Part shown: piece after piece, positions 23,090 to 30,044 of the stretch
Numbering within the stretch: the first letter of the stretch is position 1
Layout: every line of letters begins with the position of its first letter
Assembly: GCA_947166705.1 (NCBI GenBank)
Contig: CAMVFE010000022.1
Location: 1-36,186 of the forward strand
Direction: 5' to 3'
DNA from: an uncultured Clostridia bacterium
GTDB taxonomy: Bacteria > Bacillota > Clostridia > Christensenellales > Aristaeellaceae
Length of the DNA stretch: 36,186 nucleotides
Notes under the pieces: model-generated
Seen by the model: only the letters and a program-made list of their open reading frames with translations
Database searches by the model: none
What the model was told of the DNA's origin: nothing
Program-made: the position numbers and the translations under genes

Positions 23090-25342
23090 CTATATCATGG
23101 AGGTGGGGTTGTATTCAAAGCAGCCTGTCACGCCCGGGCGGGGCGCCTCGGCCCGCTCCGTCAGAAATCTGCAGAGCATTTCGGTTTCATTCCCGGTCAG
23201 CAGCTTGAACAGGATCTGCCGCCGGGCCTGCCCGCGCAGAAAGCGGATCCCGGGCGGCTCCGTCTCCATCATCAGAATCCGCTTCTCCCATTCCGGATGC
23301 GTCCGCAGCCCGTCGCGGATTTCCTTTTCCGCCTCCCGGACCGCGTTTTCCGCCGCCGCTTCCTCCGGGCCCGCTATCAGCACCCTGGCCAGGATCGTGA
23401 AGGGCGGATACAGGGAGATCCGCCGCCTGCGGAACTCATCCTCGAAAAACGCCCGGTAATCCTGCCGCGCCGCCATCCGGATCACCGGATCCTCCGGCCT
23501 ATAGGTCTGGATGACGACCCGCCCGGGTTTCTGTCCGCGTCCCGCCCTGCCCGCGACCTGCGTCAGCAGCTGAAAAGTCCGCTCCCGGCTCCGGTAATCC
23601 GGCAGGTTCAGCGTCAGGTCCGCCGCGATGACGCCGACGAGCGTCACCTGGGGAAAATCCAGCCCCTTGGCGATCATCTGCGTGCCGATCAGGATTCTGG
23701 TTTTCCCGCTCCGGAAAGCCTCCAGAATCCGGGCATGGCCGTCCTTCCCGCCGGTGGTGTCGATGTCCATCCGGCCGCAGGCGCAGTCCGGGAAAAGCCT
23801 CCGGATCTCCGCCTCCACCTTCTGGGTCCCCGCCCCGAAGTAGCGGATGTAGGGGCTCCCGCAGGAGGGGCACTTTTCCGGAATCGGCTGCGTGCTTCCG
23901 CAGTAGTGGCACCGAAGCAGCGTCTCCCTCCCCGGGGGCGCGCTTTCCTCCACATGGCAGGTCATGCTGATGTCGCACTGGCTGCATTTCACGACATATC
24001 CGCATTTCCGGCAGCTGACGAAGGAATGGTATCCCCTCCGGTTCATCAGCAGCATCGCCTGTTCGCCCCGGCTCATGCATCCAGAAAGCTCCCGGACCAG
24101 TTCCCGGCTCAGCACGGAGCGGTTGCCGGTCTCCAGCTCCTCGCGCATATCCACGATGCTGACCTCCGGCATCGGCCGGTCCGCCACCCGCCGAGGCATT
24201 TCCAGCAGCATATAGTCGCCCCGGCTCGCCCGGGCGAAGGAAAGGATGCTGGGCGTCGCGCTGGCCAGGATCAGGCTGGCCCGCTCCCTCCGGCACCGGC
24301 TCTCCGCCACCTCCCGCGCGTCGTACCGGGGATGATGGTCGCTGAAATAGGTGCTCTCGTGCTCCTCGTCCACGACGATCAGCCCCAGGTTTTCCGTCGG
24401 GGCAAACACGGCGCTCCGCGCGCCGATGACGACCCGGGCGTCCCCGCGCCGGATCCGCCGCCACTCGTCGTAGCGCTCCCCCGCGCTCAGCCGGCTGTGA
24501 AGCACCGCGGCCACCGGGCCGAACCGGGCCCGGAACCAGCTGACCATCTGGGGCGTCAGCGCGATCTCCGGCACCAGGATCACCGCGCTCTTTCCCATCT
24601 CCAGCGCCCGCCGGACCGCATGGAGGAAGACCTCCGTCTTTCCGCTGCCGGTCACCCCGTGCAGCAGGAACCTTCCGTTCCCCTCCTTCAGCGCCGGAAG
24701 CACCTCCTCCAGCGCCTCCTGCTGTTCCGGCGTCAGGGGATGCCAGTCGCTCCGGGCGTCCTGAAGGCCGCCTCCGGGCGTGCGCAGGGCTTCCTCCCGC
24801 TCCAGGCGGATCAGGCCCGCATCCGCCAGGCTTCTCAGCGCCTCCCGGGGATCCTTCACCGCCTCCGCGATCTCGCTGACCTTCCGGGGGGATCTTTCCG
24901 CCAGCAGCTCCAGGATTTCCCGGCGTTTCCGGCTCCTCCGCTCCTCCCTGGCCGCCTTCAGCGCTTCCTCCGGGGCGGCGGCCAGGGCTGCCCGCAGCTC
25001 GGTCTTCTCCCGCACCCGTCCTCCCCGCATTTCCGCCGGCATCATCAGCCTCAGGGTTTCCGCGAGGGGGCAGTGCGCCTTCTCCGCCATCTCCTCTGCC
25101 AGCGCCATCAGCGGCGGCAGCACGGCCGGATAGTCCTCCAGCGTCCGCACCACGCTCCGGATCCTTTCCGGAGCGATCTCCGTGCTTTCGCACAGGGAAA
25201 GCACGATCCCCTCCTTTTCCCGGGAGCCGAAGGGAACCGCGACCCGCTGGCCCGGCGTCACGCGCAGATCCCCGGGAATCAGGTAGGTGAACGGCCTGGC
25301 CACGCTGTCATGCGTAATATCCACAATGACCTGGCAGTACAT
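23090..25342 (-). CDS. priA: Primosomal protein N' (replication restart helicase PriA)
   Basis: This is a 750-residue 3'-5' DNA helicase that recognises abandoned forks and reloads the replisome. The N-terminal DNA-binding domain begins CQVIVDITHDSVARPFTYLI. The helicase core shows Walker A GVTGSGKTEV, DEEH box (VVDEEHESTYF), SATPS, and motifs near GTQMIAKGLDFP and QVAGRAGRG. Between the two helicase lobes lies a zinc-binding region with eight cysteines (CRKCGYVVKCSQCD ... CHYCGS ... CPSCGS). The length is typical of the family. It is the first gene of the 14-gene block, with a promoter at 25378-25407 and GGAGG just before the ATG. Confidence 0.97.
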   Translation of the reverse strand: MYCQVIVDITHDSVARPFTYLIPGDLRVTPGQRVAVPFGSREKEGIVLSLCESTEIAPERIRSVVRTLEDYPAVLPPLMALAEEMAEKAHCPLAETLRLMMPAEMRGGRVREKTELRAALAAAPEEALKAAREERRSRKRREILELLAERSPRKVSEIAEAVKDPREALRSLADAGLIRLEREEALRTPGGGLQDARSDWHPLTPEQQEALEEVLPALKEGNGRFLLHGVTGSGKTEVFLHAVRRALEMGKSAVILVPEIALTPQMVSWFRARFGPVAAVLHSRLSAGERYDEWRRIRRGDARVVIGARSAVFAPTENLGLIVVDEEHESTYFSDHHPRYDAREVAESRCRRERASLILASATPSILSFARASRGDYMLLEMPRRVADRPMPEVSIVDMREELETGNRSVLSRELVRELSGCMSRGEQAMLLMNRRGYHSFVSCRKCGYVVKCSQCDISMTCHVEESAPPGRETLLRCHYCGSTQPIPEKCPSCGSPYIRYFGAGTQKVEAEIRRLFPDCACGRMDIDTTGGKDGHARILEAFRSGKTRILIGTQMIAKGLDFPQVTLVGVIAADLTLNLPDYRSRERTFQLLTQVAGRAGRGQKPGRVVIQTYRPEDPVIRMAARQDYRAFFEDEFRRRRISLYPPFTILARVLIAGPEEAAAENAVREAEKEIRDGLRTHPEWEKRILMMETEPPGIRFLRGQARRQILFKLLTGNETEMLCRFLTERAEAPRPGVTGCFEYNPTSMI

Positions 25343-25377
25343 TCCCCTCCTCCTTTCCGGGCACAGCTGGACATTTT

Positions 25378-25407
25378 ATTATACACCGCGGGCCCTTGGA
25401 AAGGCAA
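25378..25407 (-). promoter_or_regulatory. Promoter of the priA-to-rsmG gene block
   Basis: On the minus strand, TTGCCT (25407-25402) and TATAAT (25383-25378) are separated by 18 bases. The -35 element begins two bases after the T-tract of the malQ terminator, so the two transcripts abut. No other clear promoter was noticed inside the downstream block. Confidence 0.7.
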
Positions 25408-25408
25408 G

Positions 25409-25439
25409 AAAAAAGGCGCTCCCCTTTTCGGGAAGCGCC
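25409..25439 (-). terminator. Rho-independent terminator of malQ
   Basis: A 10-bp stem with one G-U pair (25430-25439 with 25415-25424) and a 5-base loop is followed by six T residues on the minus strand. It ends the malQ transcript directly before the priA promoter. Confidence 0.88.
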
Positions 25440-25458
25440 GGGCTTTTCCGCGCCCGCC

Positions 25459-26997
25459 CTATACCCACTGCCGCTGCTGAACGCTCTCCGCGTCCCAGTT
25501 CAGGCGGCCGTACCTTCTCGTGGTTTCAAAGATCCGCTTCTGCAGTTCCTCCGTCAGATAATCGCCTTTCAGCCGCCAGTGCCAGTTGCCGGGCAGCAGG
25601 GCGGGATCGTTGATCCTGGCCTCATGGCCCATGCCGAGCCAGTCCTGGATCAGGATCACGCAGGTTTCCGCGCGGCACATCATCGCGGCACGCACGAAAA
25701 CCTCATGCATCCGGCCATTCGCCAGCTTTTCCGCCCCGAAATATTCCCGGACCATCCGCTGTTCGTTCTCCCCCAGCGCGGCGAACCACCCGTTCACGGG
25801 GTCATTGTCATGGGTTCCGGGATAGACGACGCAGTGTTCCGGAATATTGTGCACCAGATAGTCGTTGCTCGACCCGATATCCTTTTCGTCGAATCCGAAC
25901 TGCAGCACCTTCATGTTCGGGAAGCCTGTTTCCCGGACCATCTGCCGGACGGAGTCCGTCATATAGCCCAGGTCCTCCACGATCACCGGCTTATAGCCCA
26001 TGTTCTGCCACATCTGCCGGAAGAGCGCCATTCCCGGCCCCTTCTCCCAGTGCCCGTTCAGGGCCGGCTCGCCCGCGGGGATGGAAAAGTATTCATCCAG
26101 CCCGCGGAAATGGTCGATCCGAAGCATGTCGCACTGCTGAAAGTTCATCCACAGCCGCGCCATCCACCATCCGTAACGGTCCTCCCGGTGCTTCTCCCAC
26201 CGGTACAGCGGCGTGCCCCAGACCTGGCCCTCCGCGGAGAAGGCGTCCGGCGGGCAGCCCGCGACGGCGCTCTGCCGGTTGTTTTCATTCAGCTGGAACA
26301 GCCCGGAATGGGCCCAGACATCCGCGCTGTCAAAGGACACATAGATCGGAATATCTCCGATGATCCGGATATGCCGGGCGTTCGCGTAGGCCTTCAGCGC
26401 GTTCCACTGCTGGAAGAACTTGAACTGCGTGTATTTGTGAAACTCGATGTCGAAGTACAGCAGCTGATTGTAATAGTCCAGGGCATACCCCCAGTGCCGG
26501 CTGATATCCTCCGGCCAGTCCGGCCATTCCGCGTCCTGAAAGAAGCTCTTCAGCGCCATGAACAGGGCGTAGTCGTCGAGCCACCAGGCATTCTCCCGGA
26601 TAAACCGCTGATAGTCCTCATTCTCCGCGATGCGGCTGCGCTCATAGGCCTTGCGCAGCAGGGGAAACCTGAGGGCATACAGCTTCCCGTAATCCACGTG
26701 CTCCGGATCCGAGCCGAAATCAACGGCCTCCACTTCCTCCCGGCTCAGCACGCCCTCCCGGATCAGCGCGTCCAGGCTGATGTAGTACGGGTTTCCCGCA
26801 AAGGCGGAAAAGGACTGGTAGGGAGAGTCGAAGGATTTATGGTGATTCGGGGGATTCAGCGGCAGAATCTGCCAGTAAGTCTGCCCCGCTCCCTCCAGAA
26901 AATCGACAAAGCGGTATGCCTCCTGCCCGAAGCTTCCGATGCCGTACGCGCCCGGAAGCGCGGATACCGCCATCAGGATCCCTGACGCACGTCCCAT
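25459..26997 (-). CDS. malQ: 4-alpha-glucanotransferase (amylomaltase, GH77)
   Basis: This 512-residue cytosolic enzyme transfers maltooligosaccharide segments in glycogen or maltodextrin metabolism. The start RASGILMAVSALPGAYGIGS is typical of GH77. The catalytic nucleophile is Asp295 in RIDHFRG, the acid/base Glu341 in VEDLG, and the transition-state Asp397 in THDND. Length and motif spacing fit the bacterial short form. GGAGGG stands 7 bases before the ATG. It has its own promoter and terminator and no sugar transporter or glycogen gene nearby, so it appears to be a stand-alone unit. Confidence 0.97.
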   Translation of the reverse strand: MGRASGILMAVSALPGAYGIGSFGQEAYRFVDFLEGAGQTYWQILPLNPPNHHKSFDSPYQSFSAFAGNPYYISLDALIREGVLSREEVEAVDFGSDPEHVDYGKLYALRFPLLRKAYERSRIAENEDYQRFIRENAWWLDDYALFMALKSFFQDAEWPDWPEDISRHWGYALDYYNQLLYFDIEFHKYTQFKFFQQWNALKAYANARHIRIIGDIPIYVSFDSADVWAHSGLFQLNENNRQSAVAGCPPDAFSAEGQVWGTPLYRWEKHREDRYGWWMARLWMNFQQCDMLRIDHFRGLDEYFSIPAGEPALNGHWEKGPGMALFRQMWQNMGYKPVIVEDLGYMTDSVRQMVRETGFPNMKVLQFGFDEKDIGSSNDYLVHNIPEHCVVYPGTHDNDPVNGWFAALGENEQRMVREYFGAEKLANGRMHEVFVRAAMMCRAETCVILIQDWLGMGHEARINDPALLPGNWHWRLKGDYLTEELQKRIFETTRRYGRLNWDAESVQQRQWV

Positions 26998-27059
26998 GGT
27001 CGTTCCCTCCGTCCGTAATGTCCGGCTTCGTCTTCGCCGGTTTTTTGTATCCTTCGGCT

Positions 27060-27088
27060 ATCTTACCATTCTCCCGCCTGTTTCGCAA
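27060..27088 (-). promoter_or_regulatory. SigA-type promoter of malQ
   Basis: On the minus strand, TTGCGA (27088-27083) and TAAGAT (27065-27060) are 17 bases apart. The predicted leader is about 55 bases. The remaining sequence between malQ and the plus-strand small gene (27089-27161) shows nothing else that is recognisable. Confidence 0.6.
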
Positions 27089-27161
27089 GCCGTTCCGCCG
27101 CATCCTGCAAATACCGCCACAGGCGGCGTACCGGCCCTGTGAACAGGTGCGGCGGGAAAGC

Positions 27162-27190
27162 TTGAGTTTCCGGCCGGAAAGGAGTAAGAT
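27162..27190 (+). promoter_or_regulatory. SigA-type promoter of the small membrane protein gene
   Basis: TTGAGT (27162-27167) and TAAGAT (27185-27190) are separated by 17 bases. The leader to the ATG at 27262 is about 65 bases. Confidence 0.55.
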
Positions 27191-27261
27191 GGGAAGAGGA
27201 AAGGAGCCTGCCCGCCGCCCGGCCGGCGGCTCCGCAGCCTGATGAAAGGGGTCGAACGTCC

Positions 27262-27600
27262 ATGGCCTATTTCCGGGAACCCTCCGGGCAGGAAGACGCC
27301 TATGCCCGCCAGTTCAGCCCTCCCCCGGCGGATGAGCAGGAGGAGGATTTTTACGACGGCTACGACGACGGATTTGACGAGCTGACGGAGCAGGAGGTGC
27401 CGGAAGCGGACATTCCTCCGGAGGAAAAGGCCCGCGAGCGCCGGCGCCTCTTCCGTATTGCCGCAGGCTTCGGCGATCTGGGCGCTTCGATCCTGGGCGT
27501 TTTGGTCATCCTGGCGCTTGTCGCCTTTCTGATCGCTCTGCTCCGCTTTCTTTCCTCCGATTTCAGCCAGACCTTCTCCCTCTGGCTGAACCGGCTCTGA
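27262..27600 (+). CDS. Small acidic single-pass membrane protein, unknown function
   Basis: This 112-residue protein belongs to no family I recognise. Residues 1-60 are acidic and rich in Tyr, Gln, Pro and Asp/Glu (for example DFYDGYDDGFDE, 29-40). A short basic stretch (ARERRRLFR, 57-65) is followed by one membrane segment (about 76-96) and a short tail. The positive-inside rule places the acidic N-terminus in the cytoplasm. AAAGGGG lies about 10 bases before the ATG, and the gene has its own promoter and a strong terminator, which supports it being real. It does not appear to belong to an operon. Confidence 0.75.
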   Translation: MAYFREPSGQEDAYARQFSPPPADEQEEDFYDGYDDGFDELTEQEVPEADIPPEEKARERRRLFRIAAGFGDLGASILGVLVILALVAFLIALLRFLSSDFSQTFSLWLNRL

Positions 27601-27631
27601 TCCGGGCGCCCGCATTCCGCGCGGCGCACAG

Positions 27632-27668
27632 AGCGGGGGAACGCCGCCGGCGTTCCCCCGCTTTTTTT
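27632..27668 (+). terminator. Strong rho-independent terminator after the small membrane protein
   Basis: A perfect 14-bp stem (27632-27645 with 27649-27662) with a 3-base loop is followed by seven T residues on the plus strand. There is no T-tract in the opposite direction. Confidence 0.93.
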
Positions 27669-27691
27669 GCCTGTTTTGATTCCCTCCGCGG

Positions 27692-28669
27692 TCAGGGATC
27701 AACCCATTCCTGGACCACCTCGTCCCCCGATCCGCCGTCGTCCGCCGACGCGGCCTGGACCGCCCCGGTAAAGGCGTCCACGGAGAAGCCCGAGGACTTT
27801 CCGACGCCGGTGACTTTCACGTTGATCACCTTTCCGGCATCCGATTCCTGTACCGTATACTCCTTGTTCATGCCCAGCAGGACATTCTCGTCCCGGAACC
27901 ACACGGCCGTATACTCCGCGTTCGAAGGGGTCACAATGATCTTCACCCTGTCGCCGACCTTGGGGTTGAAGGGATCCAGCTTCACGTTTTCGATATCGAT
28001 CCTCTCCGGAGTCGGTTTTTCCGTCGGCTCCTCCGTCGGCGCCTCCGTTGGTTTGTCCGTCGGTTTCTCGGTCGGCTTGTCCGTCGGCTTGTCCGTCGGT
28101 TTCTCCGTCGGCTTGGGCGGCGGCGTCGGCTTCGGCGTCGGCGGCGCGTAGGAGGACGTCAGGAATTCCGACATCATGTAGCCGTATTTTCCGTCAATAC
28201 TGATATAGCTCCAGCCATCGTCGGACCTGCGGATTTCCCGCACGGTTCTGCCCACGGGGTAGAGGCCCATCACGTTCGTATCGTTCACCGTGGGAGAGCT
28301 GCGCATCCGTACGCCCTTGCCGTTCTGGCTGATCACCTGGGCGGTGCGGTTCACGTCGGTCCAGGTGCGGGAGACGGGAGGGGGCGGCGACGTGGGCTGC
28401 GTGCTCCCGATCCGCAGGAATCCCGTATCCATGTAGCCGATCCGGTAATCCGGGGTAATGACGCGGGCCCACCCGTTGCTCCGGTTCAGAACCGTCACCA
28501 CGGTTCCGGTCCTGTAGCTGGTGATGACCGCCGCGTAATAGCTCGGATTGGCCCGAAGGCGGAGCCATCCTCCGAAAACCGTGCCGTAGGTCGCCGCGAA
28601 CGCGGGCGCTGCCCACAGGCAGCAAAGCAGCGCGGCGGCGGCAAGCGCCATGAATCTGCTTTTTTTCAT
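27692..28669 (-). CDS. Secreted protein with two bacterial SH3 domains and an Ig-like C-terminus
   Basis: The 325-residue protein has a signal peptide with likely cleavage after AFA (residue 25). It carries two SH3b domains (about 27-88 and 106-172; WLRLRANPS and GVRMRSSPT are the typical entry strands) and a Pro/Thr/Lys linker of PTDK/PTEK repeats (176-221). The C-terminal Ig-like domain spans 224-300 (LDPFNPKVGDRVKIIVTP ... WFRDENVLLG). No catalytic domain is present. SH3b domains usually bind cell-wall peptides, so a wall-associated adhesive or sensory role is likely. It lacks an LPxTG anchor. Its promoter carries an operator-like palindrome, and its ribosome binding site is 29 bases from the ATG with a hairpin between. 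Confidence 0.85.
   Translation of the reverse strand: MKKSRFMALAAAALLCCLWAAPAFAATYGTVFGGWLRLRANPSYYAAVITSYRTGTVVTVLNRSNGWARVITPDYRIGYMDTGFLRIGSTQPTSPPPPVSRTWTDVNRTAQVISQNGKGVRMRSSPTVNDTNVMGLYPVGRTVREIRRSDDGWSYISIDGKYGYMMSEFLTSSYAPPTPKPTPPPKPTEKPTDKPTDKPTEKPTDKPTEAPTEEPTEKPTPERIDIENVKLDPFNPKVGDRVKIIVTPSNAEYTAVWFRDENVLLGMNKEYTVQESDAGKVINVKVTGVGKSSGFSVDAFTGAVQAASADDGGSGDEVVQEWVDP
28011..28114 (-). repeat. 12-bp tandem repeats encoding the PTDK/PTEK linker
   Basis: About eight imperfect 12-base units encode Pro-Thr-(Asp/Glu)-Lys/Ala/Glu. Variation between units is mostly at the third and fourth codons. Such repeats are prone to length change, so spacer length may differ between strains. Confidence 0.85.
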
Positions 28670-28677
28670 TTTCCGTT

Positions 28678-28706
28678 GAGCCGGTCTGGGACGGCTCTCC
28701 TCCTTT
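28678..28706 (-). promoter_or_regulatory. Ribosome binding site separated from its ATG by a bridging hairpin
   Basis: The only Shine-Dalgarno sequence before the SH3 gene, AAAGGAGG (28706-28699), is 29 bases from the ATG at 28669. Between them a 6-bp GC-rich stem (28692-28697 with 28678-28683, 8-base loop) abuts the Shine-Dalgarno. When folded it leaves about 9 unpaired bases to the ATG, a normal spacing. No in-frame ATG, GTG or TTG lies nearer. Confidence 0.6.
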
Positions 28707-28728
28707 CGGCTGTTTTCAGGATGAAATC

Positions 28729-28757
28729 ATGATACTCAGCCCCGGGATCGATGTCAA
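28729..28757 (-). promoter_or_regulatory. Consensus-like promoter of the SH3 protein gene
   Basis: On the minus strand, a perfect TTGACA (28757-28752) and TATCAT (28734-28729) are separated by 17 bases. Transcription would begin near 28722, giving a leader of about 53 bases that contains the hairpin-bridged ribosome binding site. Confidence 0.82.
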
Positions 28758-28764
28758 GTCTGTG

Positions 28765-28785
28765 ACCGAAATGTTACATTTCGGT
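28765..28785. promoter_or_regulatory. 21-bp palindrome upstream of the SH3 promoter (possible operator)
   Basis: Ten-base arms (ACCGAAATGT and its complement) flank one central base. The palindrome ends 8 bases upstream of the -35 element. It also lies 29 bases after the nifS stop, but it lacks a T-tract on either strand, which argues against a terminator. A dimeric regulator binding site is the simplest reading; the regulator is unknown. Confidence 0.55.
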
Positions 28786-28813
28786 GAATTCCGAATCAGG
28801 GGTCCCCGTTCCC

Positions 28814-29959
28814 TCACCGGAAGGTTCCGCGCAGCTCGCGCACCAGGGGGATCAGCGTCCGCAGCGTCTCGCGGATTTCCGCCTCCGTGGTGCGGTCGCC
28901 GAGGGTCATCCGGAGCCCGCCCCGGGCGGATTCCGGATCCTGTCCCAGCGCGGTCAGCACATGGCTGATTTCCGTGGACCCGGAGGTGCACGCGCTTCCG
29001 CCGGAGCACGCGATTCCCGCAAGGTCCATCCGCAGCAGCAGCGCTTCTCCGTCCGCGCCGGGGAAGGAGAAGTGGACGTTTCCCGGCAGCCGGTTAACCG
29101 GATCCCCGTTGAGCCGCGCCTCCGGAAGGGCCTCCCGGATGCCGTCGATCAGAAGGTCCCGCAGGGCCCGGATCCGCTCCGTCCTGCTTTCGAGGTCCCG
29201 CACCGCCTCCTCCGCCGCCTTCCCGAGCCCGACGGCGCCGGGCAGGTTCTCCGTCCCGGCCCGGAGGCCCCTCTCCTGGGCGCCTCCGCGGATCAGAGGC
29301 TCGATCCGGATCCCCCTGCGGATATACAGCGCCCCGATTCCCCTGGGGCCGTGAAACTTGTGGGCGCTGATGCTCAGCAGGTCGACCGGCATCGTCCTCA
29401 TGTCCAGGGGGACCGCGCCTAAGGCCTGCACCGCGTCCGTGTGGAAGGGGATCCCCCTCTCCCGGGCGATGGCCCCGATCTCCGCCACGGGCTGCAGGGT
29501 TCCGATCTCATTGTTCGCCGTCATGATGCTGATCAGGGCCGTATCCGCGCGGACGGCCCGCTCCACATCCGCGGGGTCCACCCGGCCCGTGCCATCCACC
29601 GGCAGAAACGTCACCTCGTACCCCTGCTTCTCCAGCTGCCGGCAGGGACGCAGCACCGCGTGATGCTCGATGGCGCTGGTGATGATATGCCTGCCCCTTC
29701 CGGCGGCCGCGGCTCCGAAAACTGCCCAGTTGTCGCTCTCGCTGCCGCCTGAGGTGAAATAGATTTCCTGCTTTTCTGCGCCGATCGCCTTCGCGGTCCG
29801 CTCCCGCGCCGCCTCCAGCGCCCGGCGGGCCTCCCGCCCCGTCGCGTAGACGCCCGACGGGTTTCCGAAGCATTCCGTCAGGTACGGCATCATCTCCTGC
29901 AGCACCTCCGGAGCCAGCGGGGTGGTGGCCGCGTTGTCCAGATAAATCCGGTTTCTCAT
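28814..29959 (-). CDS. Cysteine desulfurase (NifS/IscS family)
   Basis: This 381-residue PLP enzyme releases sulfur from cysteine for iron-sulfur clusters or tRNA thiolation. It begins IYLDNAATTPLAPEV. The conserved PLP-stacking His is in AIEHHAVL (97-104), the PLP lysine is Lys201 in SAHKFHGPRG, and the persulfide cysteine is Cys324 in SGGSACTSGS on the long loop of group I enzymes. No iscU, mnmA or thiI gene is adjacent, so the sulfur acceptor cannot be read from context. AAAGGA precedes the ATG at 29959 by 5 bases. The longer open frame to 30391 overlaps the plus-strand DUF2927-like gene and is rejected. Confidence 0.95.
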   Translation of the reverse strand: MRNRIYLDNAATTPLAPEVLQEMMPYLTECFGNPSGVYATGREARRALEAARERTAKAIGAEKQEIYFTSGGSESDNWAVFGAAAAGRGRHIITSAIEHHAVLRPCRQLEKQGYEVTFLPVDGTGRVDPADVERAVRADTALISIMTANNEIGTLQPVAEIGAIARERGIPFHTDAVQALGAVPLDMRTMPVDLLSISAHKFHGPRGIGALYIRRGIRIEPLIRGGAQERGLRAGTENLPGAVGLGKAAEEAVRDLESRTERIRALRDLLIDGIREALPEARLNGDPVNRLPGNVHFSFPGADGEALLLRMDLAGIACSGGSACTSGSTEISHVLTALGQDPESARGGLRMTLGDRTTEAEIRETLRTLIPLVRELRGTFR

Positions 29960-29984
29960 CTGATTCCTTTCTTTCGCTTTTCGC

Positions 29985-30013
29985 TTGCTGTTTTTCCCCG
30001 GATCCGTTACAAT
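29985..30013 (+). promoter_or_regulatory. SigA-type promoter of the DUF2927-like gene
   Basis: TTGCTG (29985-29990) and TACAAT (30008-30013) are 17 bases apart. The predicted transcript start near 30020 excludes the ATGs at 30012 and 30018 as useful starts. Confidence 0.6.
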
Positions 30014-30044
30014 GGGCATGCATTCAATCATTGATCCGGAGGGG

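Noticed and set aside
20574-25480. Plus-strand open frames of more than 950 codons (20574-23459 and 22619-25480)
   Set aside because: They lie antisense to rsmB, fmt, def and priA, are Arg/Pro/Ser- or His/Gln-rich as expected of shadow frames in GC-rich DNA, and have no ribosome binding site or family motif.
28011-28114. Short tandem repeats as a CRISPR-like array
   Set aside because: The units are 12 bases with no spacers and encode a Pro/Thr/Lys linker in frame.
28765-28785. Palindrome as a nifS terminator
   Set aside because: It has no T-tract on the minus strand and lies just upstream of a consensus promoter, so an operator is a better reading, though not proven.
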